A stretch of 64,000 bases of DNA from contig JBAZYO010000019.1 in assembly GCA_041659285.1 (NCBI GenBank), positions 1 to 64,000 of the forward strand, in the 5' to 3' direction. The notes beneath the pieces are model-generated. The model did no database searches, was not told the DNA's origin, and worked only from the letters and a program-made list of their open reading frames with translations. Within the stretch, counting starts at the first letter, position 1. Every line of letters begins with the position of its first letter. A program made the position numbers and the translations under genes. Positions 18,807 to 26,338 of this stretch are shown one piece after another. The DNA is from Vicinamibacterales bacterium (GTDB lineage Bacteria > Acidobacteriota > Vicinamibacteria > Vicinamibacterales > UBA2999).

Positions 18807-19256
18807 GTTACGTTGTCTCCAGACCCGACCAGAGGGGCAAACCGAATACCATCTGGCTCGAGCGTTGCCGATCCAACAAAATCGGCCCCAGAACGCCGGA
18901 AATGGCTATCCAAGGCGGCATTAGGGTATCCGGCCAACATACAGAACTGCAAGTGACTGACGATTTTTGCACTTGCGGTTCGGGGCTTAGACCCTTCCCT
19001 GCCACCCGGGCTTATCGGAACGTGGTCAGGGTGCCTACAGTGCGTACGGGCACCTAACGGTGCCGAGGGGCCCGTGCCTGTGCAATACTGTGCCGGTCAT
19101 TCGCACCCACCCTCAGGCTCCTTAGGGCCCGTCCGCGCCCCTTGGCCGGCCTGATCCCTACGGATCGTTTGCGTTCGACCCGAAATAGCTGTATTATTTC
19201 GGTTTGCCGTCCTCCCCGTGGAGGCCGGAGGGAACGCGCCTCATTAGGAAAGATCG
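18807..19256. other. 450-bp divergent regulatory region between pilM and rplM
   Basis: No gene is supported here; short open frames lack ribosome sites and coding character. Toward rplM there is a well-formed promoter (19169-19197). Toward pilM, TTGCAG and TACCCT spaced by 18 bp can be read on the minus strand (TACCCT at 18928-18923), about 115 bp from the pilM start, but the match is weak. A 7-bp inverted repeat GCAAGTG/CACTTGC (18949-18955 and 18970-18976) could be an operator. Several GGTGCC/GGCACC elements (19030-19064) resemble the hairpin repeat after tsf. Confidence 0.6.
19169..19197 (+). promoter_or_regulatory. Sigma-70-type promoter for rplM-rpsI-rpsB
   Basis: TTGCGT (19169-19174) and TATTAT (19192-19197) are separated by exactly 17 bp, a good match to housekeeping promoters. 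Transcription would start near 19204, giving a leader of about 50 nt. A CCTCC/GGAGG mini-hairpin follows the -10, and AGGAAAG precedes the rplM ATG. Confidence 0.65.
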
Positions 19257-19688
19257 ATGCTGACTTACGTACCATCCGTAAAGACCATGCCCACCAAGTG
19301 GCATGTGATTGATGCCAATGGCAAGGTCCTTGGCCGCATTGCCACCGACGCCGCGAAGTTACTGCAGGGCAAGCACAAAGCCATCTACACGCCGTTCCTC
19401 GACACGGGCGATCACGTCGTGATCCTCAATGTTGCCAAGGTCAAGCTGACCGGCCGCAAGGATGACCAGAAGGTCTACCAGCGCCACAGCGGCTACCCTG
19501 GCGGCCTCCGCACCGATCGTGCGAAGGTCGTGCGCGCGGAGAACCCCATTCGCATGGTCGAAGAAGCCGTGCGCGGCATGTTGCCGAAGTCGAAGCTCGG
19601 CGACGCCATGTATCGCAAATTGAATGTGTATGCCGGTGACAAGCACCCGCACGCCGCACAGAAACCCACCGCTTTCGAGGTCAAGTAA
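19257..19688 (+). CDS. rplM: 50S ribosomal protein L13
   Basis: 143 residues, the normal size. Family motifs include KWHVIDANGKVLGRIAT, GDHVVILNVAKVKLTGRK, and YQRHSGYPGGLR. A short lead peptide (MLTYVPSVKTMPTK) matches common L13 N-termini, so the ATG at 19257 with an upstream AGGAAAG is chosen. It is paired with rpsI one base after its stop, the almost universal L13-S9 unit. Confidence 0.97.
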   Translation: MLTYVPSVKTMPTKWHVIDANGKVLGRIATDAAKLLQGKHKAIYTPFLDTGDHVVILNVAKVKLTGRKDDQKVYQRHSGYPGGLRTDRAKVVRAENPIRMVEEAVRGMLPKSKLGDAMYRKLNVYAGDKHPHAAQKPTAFEVK

Positions 19689-19689
19689 C

Positions 19690-20082
19690 TTGGCAGCAAC
19701 AGAGTTCTACGCAACCGGGCGTCGCAAGGAATCCACCGCCCGCGTGTTCCTTCGCCCCGGCACCGGCGCCATCAAGGTCAACAAGCGCGAGTTCGCCGAG
19801 TTCTTCCCGCGCGAGACGCTGCGCATCCTGGTGAAGTCCCCGCTCATCCTCACGGAAACCGCCGAACAGTTCGACATCCTGGCGACCGTGTCGGGCGGCG
19901 GCATGACCGGACAGGCCGGCGCCATTCGCCTGGGCATCTCCCGCGCGCTGTGCGATTTCAACATCGAACTGCGCTCGCGCCTCAAGAAAGACGGTTTGCT
20001 CACGCGCGATGCGCGCGCGAAGGAACGCAAGAAATACGGAATGGCTGGCGCCCGCAAGCGGTTCCAGTTCAGCAAGCGCTAA
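19690..20082 (+). CDS. rpsI: 30S ribosomal protein S9
   Basis: 130 residues from a TTG start at 19690, which gives the expected N-terminus AATEFYATGRRKESTARV. The C-terminus ends in the conserved KKYGMAGARKRFQFSKR tail that reaches the P site. The start lies one base after the rplM stop. The stop overlaps the rpsB start (TAATG). Confidence 0.97.
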   Translation: MAATEFYATGRRKESTARVFLRPGTGAIKVNKREFAEFFPRETLRILVKSPLILTETAEQFDILATVSGGGMTGQAGAIRLGISRALCDFNIELRSRLKKDGLLTRDARAKERKKYGMAGARKRFQFSKR

Positions 20083-20921
20083 TGGCTGCCATGGATGGAG
20101 GCAATTTGACCCCGCTCGCGATGAAGGACCTGCTCGAAGCAGGCGTGCACTTCGGACACCAGACCAAGCGTTGGAATCCCAAGATGAAGCCGTTCATCTT
20201 CGGGGAGCGCAGTGGCATCTACATTCTCGACCTCGGCAAGACCGTCAAGCACTATCGCGAGGCCGAGGACTTTGTGCGCCAGCTGGCAGCCGAAGGCAAG
20301 TCAATCCTCTTCGTGGGCACCAAGCGCCAGGCGCAGGACGTGGTCGCCGAAGAAGCGACCCGCTGCGGCATGTATTACGTCAACGAACGCTGGCTCGGCG
20401 GCCTGCTGACCAACTTCACCACGATTCAGCGCAGCCTCAACCGCCTGCGCGATCTCGAGGCGATGTCCACCGACGGCCGCTACGAGACGATGCCCAAGAA
20501 GGAAATCGCCAAGGCCGAGAAAGAGAAGCGCAAGCTCCTCAAGAACCTCGAAGGCATTCGCCACATGGGCCGCCTCCCCGACGCGCTGTTCGTCGTTGAC
20601 ACGCGCAAGGAACAGATCGCCGTCGACGAGGCCCGCAAGCTGAAGATTCCGGTGATCGGCATCGTCGACACCAACTGCGACCCGGACCAGATTGACTACG
20701 TCATCCCCGGCAACGACGACGCGCTGCGGTCGGTGAAGCTGTTCGTGTCACGCGTCGCCGACGCGGTGATCTCCGGTCGCGGCCAGCGTGAGTCGGCGAT
20801 GGCCGAACAGGCGGCCACCGAAGCCGAAGCGGCGGCCGCGCACGAGGCCAGCCGCACCGTCCGCCCGGCGGACATTCGCAAGCCCCAGCGTCCCGCGGAG
20901 ACGCCCGCGCCGACGACCTAA
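20082..20921 (+). CDS. rpsB: 30S ribosomal protein S2
   Basis: 279 residues. Motifs include LEAGVHFGHQTKRWNPKMKP, YVNERWLGGLLTN and IGIVDTNCDP. The C-terminal 45 residues form an Ala/Glu-rich tail longer than in E. coli. ATG at 20082 overlaps the rpsI stop; a second ATG at 20091 is possible. rpsB directly follows rplM-rpsI, linking two ribosomal units into one probable transcript. Confidence 0.96.
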   Translation: MAAMDGGNLTPLAMKDLLEAGVHFGHQTKRWNPKMKPFIFGERSGIYILDLGKTVKHYREAEDFVRQLAAEGKSILFVGTKRQAQDVVAEEATRCGMYYVNERWLGGLLTNFTTIQRSLNRLRDLEAMSTDGRYETMPKKEIAKAEKEKRKLLKNLEGIRHMGRLPDALFVVDTRKEQIAVDEARKLKIPVIGIVDTNCDPDQIDYVIPGNDDALRSVKLFVSRVADAVISGRGQRESAMAEQAATEAEAAAAHEASRTVRPADIRKPQRPAETPAPTT

Positions 20922-20942
20922 TCGTCGTTCGCGCTTTCCCCT

Positions 20943-20977
20943 CGCGCCGGCTGCGATAACACGGGCCGGCGCGTTTT
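20943..20977 (+). terminator. Hairpin terminator/attenuator between rpsB and tsf
   Basis: Perfect 9-bp stem CGCGCCGGC (20943-20951) and GCCGGCGCG (20965-20973), a 13-nt loop, then TTTT. This is the clearest Rho-independent signal in the window. It lies between two genes that are normally co-transcribed, with no strong promoter between it and tsf. It may therefore attenuate tsf rather than fully end transcription. Confidence 0.7.
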
Positions 20978-21014
20978 ACGTACAGCGACCCCAAGGCTTT
21001 GAGGAGTTAGTGAA

Positions 21015-21620
21015 ATGGCAGTGACAGCAGCACAGGTCAAGGAACTGCGCGACAAGACCGGCGCAGGCATGATGGATTGCAAGTCCGCGCTCGACGAGAC
21101 GGGCGGCGACATCGACAAGGCGGTGGACGTCCTTCGCAAGAAGGGCCTCGCCCAGGCCGCCAAGCGCGCCGGCCGCCTCGCCAAGGACGGCGTCATCGGC
21201 CACTACATCCACATGGGCGGCAAGGTCGGCGTGCTGGTGGAAGTGAACTGCGAGACCGACTTCGTGGCGCGCACGCCGGACTTCCAGACCCTGGCCAAGG
21301 AAATTGCCATGCACATCGCCGCGGCCAGCCCGCTGGTGGTGCGCCGTGAGGACCTCGCCGCCGACGCCCTCGACAAGGAACGCGAGATCTACCGCGCCCA
21401 GTTCGCGGCCTCGGGCAAGCCCGCCAACGTGATCGACAAGATCGTCGAAGGCAAGCTTGACAGCTACTACTCGCAGGTCTGCCTGATGGACCAGCCGTCG
21501 GTGCGCGACCCGAACGTCACCATCAAGCAGATGGTGGCCGCCGCCACGGCCAAGACCGGCGAGAACGTCACGGTGACCCGCTTCGTGCGCTTCAAGCTCG
21601 GCGAAACGGCCGAAGGCTAA
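21015..21620 (+). CDS. tsf: Elongation factor Ts, short form
   Basis: 201 residues. It recycles EF-Tu by exchanging GDP for GTP. An N-terminal UBA-like domain with VKELRDKTGAGMMDCKSAL is followed by the core with VEVNCETDFVART, the loop that contacts EF-Tu. At about 200 residues it belongs to the compact EF-Ts type with a single core subdomain, as in Thermus, rather than the 280-residue type of E. coli. GAGGAG precedes the ATG. Confidence 0.96.
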   Translation: MAVTAAQVKELRDKTGAGMMDCKSALDETGGDIDKAVDVLRKKGLAQAAKRAGRLAKDGVIGHYIHMGGKVGVLVEVNCETDFVARTPDFQTLAKEIAMHIAAASPLVVRREDLAADALDKEREIYRAQFAASGKPANVIDKIVEGKLDSYYSQVCLMDQPSVRDPNVTIKQMVAAATAKTGENVTVTRFVRFKLGETAEG

Positions 21621-21700
21621 GGTGCCTAGGGTGCCTAAGGGGCCTGGGGTGCGAACCGCACTCTAGGCACATTAGGCACCTTAGGCCCCTTAGGCACCTT
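21621..21700. repeat. GGTGCCTA-type inverted repeat between tsf and pyrH
   Basis: Right after the tsf stop, GGTGCCTA units occur in direct orientation. They then pair with TAGGCACC units downstream. A perfect 16-bp stem can form between 21630-21645 and 21683-21698. No T-run follows directly; instead the repeat abuts TATAAT (21702-21707). It may serve both as a barrier to tsf read-through and as the upstream part of the pyrH promoter. Confidence 0.75.
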
Positions 21701-21701
21701 G

Positions 21702-21707
21702 TATAAT
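21702..21707 (+). promoter_or_regulatory. -10 element of a likely leaderless pyrH promoter
   Basis: TATAAT is followed by six bases and then an in-frame GTG (21714). A transcription start 7 bases after the -10 would coincide with the start codon. No clear -35 is seen; the palindrome occupies that region. Confidence 0.55.
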
Positions 21708-21713
21708 CCTTCC

Positions 21714-22448
21714 GTGCCTTCCGACCCGTCGTCTCCCCCTCCCCACTACAAGCGCATCCTTTTGAAGTTGTCGGGCGAAGCCCTGATGGGCGACCAGCCC
21801 TACGGCATCGACCCGGCGATTGCCACGCGCATTGCCCAGGACATCGCCGAAATCCAGGGCCTGGGTGTGCAGACCGCCGTGGTCATCGGCGGCGGCAACA
21901 TCTTCCGCGGGCTGGCGGCCAGCGCCCGGGGCATGGACCGTTCGACGGGCGACTACATGGGCATGCTGGCCACGGTGATCAACGCCCTGGCGCTGCAGGA
22001 CGCCCTGGAACACAACGGCGTCCCGACGCGCGTGCTGACCGCCATTGAAATGCGCGCGGTCGCCGAGCCGTTCATTCGCCGCCGCGCGGTGCGCCACCTC
22101 GAGAAAGGCCGGGTCGTGGTGTTCGCCGCCGGCACCGGCAATCCGTATTTCACGACCGACACCGCGGCGGCGCTGCGCGCCATGGAAATGAAGGCCGAAG
22201 TCATTCTGAAGGGCACCAAGGTGGACGGCATTTATACCGCCGACCCCCACAAGGATCCCACCGCCACGCGCTATGACACGATTTCGTACCTGCAGGTGCT
22301 GCAGGCGCGCCTTCAGGTCATGGACGCGACCGCGATTTCTCTCTGCATGGACAACAAGCTGCCGATCCTGGTCTTCAACCTCAAGACGCCGGGCAACATC
22401 CGCCGTGTCGTGATGGGCGAGACGATCGGGACTCTCGTCACGGCATAG
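21714..22448 (+). CDS. pyrH: UMP kinase
   Basis: 244 residues from GTG at 21714. It phosphorylates UMP to UDP and belongs to the amino-acid kinase family. Motifs: KRILLKLSGEALMG, VIGGGNIFRG, and FAAGTGNPYFTTDTAAALRA. A TTG at 21699 would put the -10 hexamer inside the gene, so GTG is preferred. tsf-pyrH-frr is the widely conserved order. Confidence 0.95.
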   Translation: MPSDPSSPPPHYKRILLKLSGEALMGDQPYGIDPAIATRIAQDIAEIQGLGVQTAVVIGGGNIFRGLAASARGMDRSTGDYMGMLATVINALALQDALEHNGVPTRVLTAIEMRAVAEPFIRRRAVRHLEKGRVVVFAAGTGNPYFTTDTAAALRAMEMKAEVILKGTKVDGIYTADPHKDPTATRYDTISYLQVLQARLQVMDATAISLCMDNKLPILVFNLKTPGNIRRVVMGETIGTLVTA

Positions 22449-22467
22449 CCAACAAGGTATCGAAATC

Positions 22468-23037
22468 ATGGATGTCAGCGACCTCAAGGGTTTGTTCGTG
22501 GAAGTGAAGAAGCGCATGGACACGCACATCGAATTCGCGCGCAAGGAACTGGCCGGCGTGAGAACCGGCCGCGCCTCGACCGGCATGCTCGAGGGCGTGC
22601 AGGTCGAAGCGTATGGATCGAAGGTGCCCCTTAACCAGGTGGCCACCCTGTCCATCCCCGAACCGGCGTTGATCGTGGCCCAGCCGTTCGACCCGTCGAT
22701 CATGCCGGCGCTCGAGCGCGCGATTCGGCTCTCCGACCTCGGCCTGAATCCTGCCTCCGACGGCAAGGTGCTGCGCATCCCGATTCCGTCGCTCACCGAT
22801 GAACGGCGCAAGGAGCTGTCGCGGCACGTGCACAAGATGGCCGAAGAGGGCCGCAATCACGTCCGCGTCGTGCGGCGCGACGCCAACGACAAGCTGAAGA
22901 AGATGCTCAAGGAGCATCAGATCTCCGAAGACGACGAGAAGCGCGCGCTCGAAGAGGTGCAGAAGCTGACCGACATCCACGTTAAGGCGATCGACGACCT
23001 GCAGGCCAAGAAGGACCAGGAGTTGCTTGGCCGATAG
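22468..23037 (+). CDS. frr: Ribosome recycling factor
   Basis: 189 residues. It splits post-termination ribosomes together with EF-G. It shows ELAGVRTGRASTGML, VPLNQVATLSIPEP and the C-terminal AKKDQELLGR. Located 19 bp after pyrH as usual. Its last 11 bp overlap the start of thrC. Confidence 0.97.
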   Translation: MDVSDLKGLFVEVKKRMDTHIEFARKELAGVRTGRASTGMLEGVQVEAYGSKVPLNQVATLSIPEPALIVAQPFDPSIMPALERAIRLSDLGLNPASDGKVLRIPIPSLTDERRKELSRHVHKMAEEGRNHVRVVRRDANDKLKKMLKEHQISEDDEKRALEEVQKLTDIHVKAIDDLQAKKDQELLGR

Positions 23038-24205
23038 CTTCTTCACGCACCTCGAGTGCGGCAGCGGGTGCGGCGCGGGCCCCTTCGATCCGCGCGGCAT
23101 CCATTTCCTCTGCCCGTCCTGCAAGCTGCCCTTGCTGGCCCGTTACGACCTGACGGCGGCACGGGCGTGGAAGAAAGAGTCGTTGACCGGCCGCGCGCCG
23201 ACGATGTGGCGGTATCGCGAGATGATGCCGCTGCTCGCCGGCGACGAACCGGTTACGCTCGGCGAAGGTTTCACGCCGCTCATCCACGCCAAACGGCTCG
23301 GCGCCACGCTCGGCCTCGAGCGGTTGCTGATCAAGGACGAATCGCTCAACCCGACCAACACGTTCAAGGCCCGCGGCCTCTCGGCTGCAATTTCCCGGGC
23401 CCGCGCGCTCGGCGCCACGACGGTGTTCCTGCCCACGGCGGGGAACGCGGGGAATGCGGCGGCCGCCTACGCCGCCGCCGCCGGGATGAAGTGCGAAGTG
23501 TTCATCCCGAAAGACGCCAAGCAGCCATTCATTGACGAATGCCGCTTGGACGGCGCCAACGTCACGCTGGTCGCAGGCCTGATCACCGACGCCGGAAAGG
23601 TGGCGACCGAGACCGCCAAACCGCTCGGGTGGTACGAAGTCTCGACGTTCCGGGAACCCGGCCGGTGTGAAGGCAAGAAGACCATGGGCTACGAACTGGC
23701 CGAACAACTTGGCTGGACGCTGCCCGACTGGATCATTTATCCCACCGGCGGCGGCACCGGCATGGTCGGCATGTGGAAGGCCTTTGCGGAGCTCGAAGCC
23801 ATCGGCTGGCTGACCTCGATGCGGCGCCCGAAGATGGTCTCGGTCCAGACCGACGGGTGCGCACCGATCATCCGCGCATTTCACAGCGGCGCCGAAACCG
23901 CCGGCACCTGGGACAACGCCCACACCGTTGCCGACGGCCTGCGCGTGCCGCGCGCCATCGCTGACTTCCTGGTGCTGCGCGCCATTCGCGAAAGCGGCGG
24001 CACCGCCGTCTCGGTGTCCGATGCCCAGATGGTCGAAGACATGATCGCGATCGGCAGCAATGAAGGCGTCTCGGCGGCCCCCGAGGGCGGAGCGGCCTTG
24101 AGCGCCATTCGCAAGCTGGCTGCCGATGGCACGATCCAGCCGCACGAAACCGTCGTGCTCTTCAACACCGGCGGCGCGCTGAAGTATCTCGACGTCCTGC
24201 GCTGA
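23027..24205 (+). CDS. thrC: Threonine synthase
   Basis: 392 residues from TTG at 23027, preceded by AGGAG. It converts O-phosphohomoserine to threonine with PLP. An N-terminal zinc-ribbon-like segment has four Cys (residues 11, 15, 29, 32). The PLP Lys is Lys114 in NPTNTFKARG, and the phosphate-binding PTGGGTGMVGMW lies later. A related PLP fold-type II lyase is the alternative, but N-terminal zinc-finger threonine synthases match best. It overlaps frr by 11 bp, an unusual neighbour. Confidence 0.88.
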   Translation: MADSFFTHLECGSGCGAGPFDPRGIHFLCPSCKLPLLARYDLTAARAWKKESLTGRAPTMWRYREMMPLLAGDEPVTLGEGFTPLIHAKRLGATLGLERLLIKDESLNPTNTFKARGLSAAISRARALGATTVFLPTAGNAGNAAAAYAAAAGMKCEVFIPKDAKQPFIDECRLDGANVTLVAGLITDAGKVATETAKPLGWYEVSTFREPGRCEGKKTMGYELAEQLGWTLPDWIIYPTGGGTGMVGMWKAFAELEAIGWLTSMRRPKMVSVQTDGCAPIIRAFHSGAETAGTWDNAHTVADGLRVPRAIADFLVLRAIRESGGTAVSVSDAQMVEDMIAIGSNEGVSAAPEGGAALSAIRKLAADGTIQPHETVVLFNTGGALKYLDVLR

Positions 24206-24209
24206 AGGT

Positions 24210-24233
24210 GTGGCGCCTCAAGGCGGATGCCAC
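24210..24233. terminator. Weak hairpin between convergent thrC and pfkA
   Basis: GTGGC and GCCAC enclose an inner GCC-TCAA-GGC stem in the 30-bp gap between two convergent genes. There is no T-run, so termination is only suggested by position. Confidence 0.3.
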
Positions 24234-24235
24234 GG

Positions 24236-25318
24236 TTAATCGCCGAGGGAGACGCCCAGTGCCCTCGCGGTCCTGAGCAAGTCGTAGTCGAGAGGGACCG
24301 TCTTGGTGCGGCCCACCACGTCGGCGAGCGGAATCGGCACGATGTCGGGCGGGTTGTTGGCGACCATCTTGCCAAACACACCACGCCTCAGCAGCTCCAC
24401 GGCGGCGCCGCCAAACCGCGTCGCCAGCACGCGGTCGAACGCCGTCGGGCCGCCGCCGCGCTGCAGGTGGCCGAGCACCACGCATCGCGCTTCGCGTCCG
24501 GTCATTTCCTCGAGCTGCGCCGCGACCGTGTTGCCGACACCGCCGAGCCGCTCCACGTAGCCGGCCCGCGCCGCCTCGCGCACCGTGAAGGTGCCGCCGA
24601 CCGGCTTGGCGCCTTCCGCCACCACCACGATGCTGAACTTGGCGCCGAAGGATTCGCGCCGGCGAATGGTGGCCGCGACCTTCTCGAGGTCGTAGGGAAT
24701 CTCCGGCATCAGGATCACGTCCGCGCCGCCGGCGATGCCGCCGTGCAGCGCGATCCAGCCGGCGTAGCGCCCCATCACTTCCACGACCATGATGCGCTTG
24801 TGCGCTTCGGCGGTGGTGTGGAGCCGATCGATGGCCAGCGCCGCGAAGTCCACGGCCGTGTCGAAGCCGAAGCAACTGGTCGTGCCGACAATGTCGTTGT
24901 CGATCGTCTTCGGCACGCCGACCACCGGAATGCCCTTCAGGTAGAACTGGTGCGCGATGCTGAGCGAGCCGTCACCGCCAATCACGACCAGGGCGTTGAG
25001 GCCCATCTTGTGGAAGGTGTCCACCACCTTGTCGGAGTAGTCCACCTTGCCCTCCGGTGTGTCCACCGGATACTCGAACGGGTTGCCATGATTGGTGGTA
25101 CCGAGAATGGTTCCGCCAAGGCGCAGGATGCCGGTGACGTCCTTCGGCGTGAGCACGCGCGACCGCGAGGGATCGAGCAGGCCATCGAAACTGTCTTCGA
25201 GGCCCACGACCTCGATGCCGGTGTTATGAGCGGCCTTGACGACGGCGCGAATGACGGCGTTGAGGCCAGGGGCGTCTCCGCCCCCCGTGAGAACACCGAT
25301 TTTCTTGACTAAGGGCAC
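24236..25318 (-). CDS. pfkA: 6-phosphofructokinase, PfkA family
   Basis: 360 residues from GTG at 25318, chosen because GAGGA lies upstream and MPLVKKIGVLTGGGDAPGLN follows. It phosphorylates fructose 6-phosphate in glycolysis. Key motifs: GGDGS (Gly117, the position that is Gly in ATP enzymes and Asp in PPi enzymes), PKTIDND with Lys137 where E. coli has Gly, MGRYAGWIA, and GHLQRGG. Gly plus Lys at these two sites is seen in ATP-using members of the mixed group, so ATP is the likely donor. An upstream GTG at 25363 seems less likely. Confidence 0.92.
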   Translation of the reverse strand: MPLVKKIGVLTGGGDAPGLNAVIRAVVKAAHNTGIEVVGLEDSFDGLLDPSRSRVLTPKDVTGILRLGGTILGTTNHGNPFEYPVDTPEGKVDYSDKVVDTFHKMGLNALVVIGGDGSLSIAHQFYLKGIPVVGVPKTIDNDIVGTTSCFGFDTAVDFAALAIDRLHTTAEAHKRIMVVEVMGRYAGWIALHGGIAGGADVILMPEIPYDLEKVAATIRRRESFGAKFSIVVVAEGAKPVGGTFTVREAARAGYVERLGGVGNTVAAQLEEMTGREARCVVLGHLQRGGGPTAFDRVLATRFGGAAVELLRRGVFGKMVANNPPDIVPIPLADVVGRTKTVPLDYDLLRTARALGVSLGD

Positions 25319-25370
25319 GTAGGAATCCTCGAATGTCAGAGCCGGGACGCGAGAATGCCTCACTTTCCGC

Positions 25371-25407
25371 TCTATTTTTGATATTATCGTTCAGTTGTTG
25401 ACCTAAC
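25371..25407. promoter_or_regulatory. AT-rich divergent promoter region between pfkA and tRNA-Ala
   Basis: TATTAT (25382-25387) on the plus strand lies about 20 bp before the tRNA. On the minus strand the same patch reads TAATAT, upstream of pfkA. No good -35 hexamers are visible, so this is a positional inference. Confidence 0.4.
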
Positions 25408-25483
25408 GGGCGGCTAGCTCAGCTGGGAGAGCGCAGCGTTCGCAACGCTGAGGTCGGGAGTTCGATCCTCCTGCCGTCCACCA
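25408..25483 (+). tRNA. tRNA-Ala, anticodon CGC
   Basis: The 76 nt fold into a full cloverleaf: acceptor GGGCGGC with GCCGTCC, D arm GCTC/GAGC, anticodon arm CAGCG-TTCGCAA-CGCTG with anticodon CGC, T arm GGGAG-TTCGATC-CTCCT, discriminator A and an encoded CCA end. The third acceptor pair is G-T (G3:U70), the identity element for alanyl-tRNA synthetase, which confirms alanine. Confidence 0.97.
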
Positions 25484-25663
25484 CCCTTCGCTCACAATCG
25501 CGCGAAGGGTGTCCCAACGTAGCGGCGAAGCCGCGAAGGTGGACCGCGAACGCTCGCTCCGAGCTTCGGGTGGCAAGCCCTGCGAATCTGCAGTTCGTAC
25601 TGCAGGTCCAGTCCGTCCCGAACCCCAAAGCAACTTCTCCGCTCTCCATCGAGTCCTAATAGT
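25484..25663. other. Gene-free spacer between tRNA-Ala and lolA
   Basis: 180 bp with no supported gene. CCCTTCG early and CGAAGGG soon after form a short inverted repeat just downstream of the tRNA, a possible processing or terminator hairpin without a T-run. The rest is GC-rich and featureless to my eye; no good promoter for lolA was found. Confidence 0.5.
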
Positions 25664-26338
25664 ATGGGTACCGTGAGGTTTCTTCTCGCGTCTCTTGCTC
25701 TCCTGGCCGGCTCTGCCGCACTGCTCGCGCAAGCGCCACAGGATGCCACGGCGCTCGCGACAAAGGTGCAACAGCGCTACAATGGCATCAAAGACTTCCA
25801 GGGCGACTTCGTTCAAACCTATGAGGGCGGCGTGCTCCGCACCAAGACCACCGAGCGCGGGACCGTGGCCATCAAGCGGCCGGGACGCATGCGATTCACC
25901 TACACCAAGCCTGAGCGCAAGGAGTTCGTGTCTGACGGCACGCGGCTGTACACCTACCTGGTGGCCGACAAGCAGGTGATCGTCAGTCCGGCGCCCGATT
26001 CGTCGGACGGGGATATTCCCTCCCTCTTCCTCACCGGCCAGTCGGACCTGGGTCGCGACTACGTGGCGACCTTCACGCCGTTGCCTGGCGCTGCACCGGG
26101 TTTGATCACGCTCAAGCTGGTGCCGAAGAAGCCGCACCCCGACTACGACTCGCTCGGCATCGGCATGGACCCGAAAACCCTGCAGATCCAGTTCCTGACC
26201 GCGTCCGACAAACAGGGCGGCCGCTCCTCGTTTGCCTTCAGCAACCTGAAGGAGAACCGGGGTTTGACCGATAAAGACTTTGAATTTCGCATCCCACGCG
26301 GCGTGGATGTGGTGACCAATGGTGCACGCTCCCAATAA
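25664..26338 (+). CDS. lolA: Outer-membrane lipoprotein carrier LolA
   Basis: 224 residues with a Sec signal peptide (about 1-23, cleavage after LLAQA). LolA ferries lipoproteins across the periplasm. It shows the family pattern: VQQRYNGIKDFQGDFVQTYEG at the start of the mature chain, then KRPGRMRFTYTKPERKEFVSDGTRLYTY, characteristic of LolA. It overlaps the following secretin gene by 20 bp, so the two are coupled. Many lipoproteins in the window would be clients. Confidence 0.88.
   Translation: MGTVRFLLASLALLAGSAALLAQAPQDATALATKVQQRYNGIKDFQGDFVQTYEGGVLRTKTTERGTVAIKRPGRMRFTYTKPERKEFVSDGTRLYTYLVADKQVIVSPAPDSSDGDIPSLFLTGQSDLGRDYVATFTPLPGAAPGLITLKLVPKKPHPDYDSLGIGMDPKTLQIQFLTASDKQGGRSSFAFSNLKENRGLTDKDFEFRIPRGVDVVTNGARSQ

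Noticed and set aside
23027..24205. Other PLP-dependent lyase such as threonine dehydratase or cysteate synthase
   Set aside because: The N-terminal Cys-rich segment and overall motif order fit threonine synthase better, though substrate specificity is not proven.
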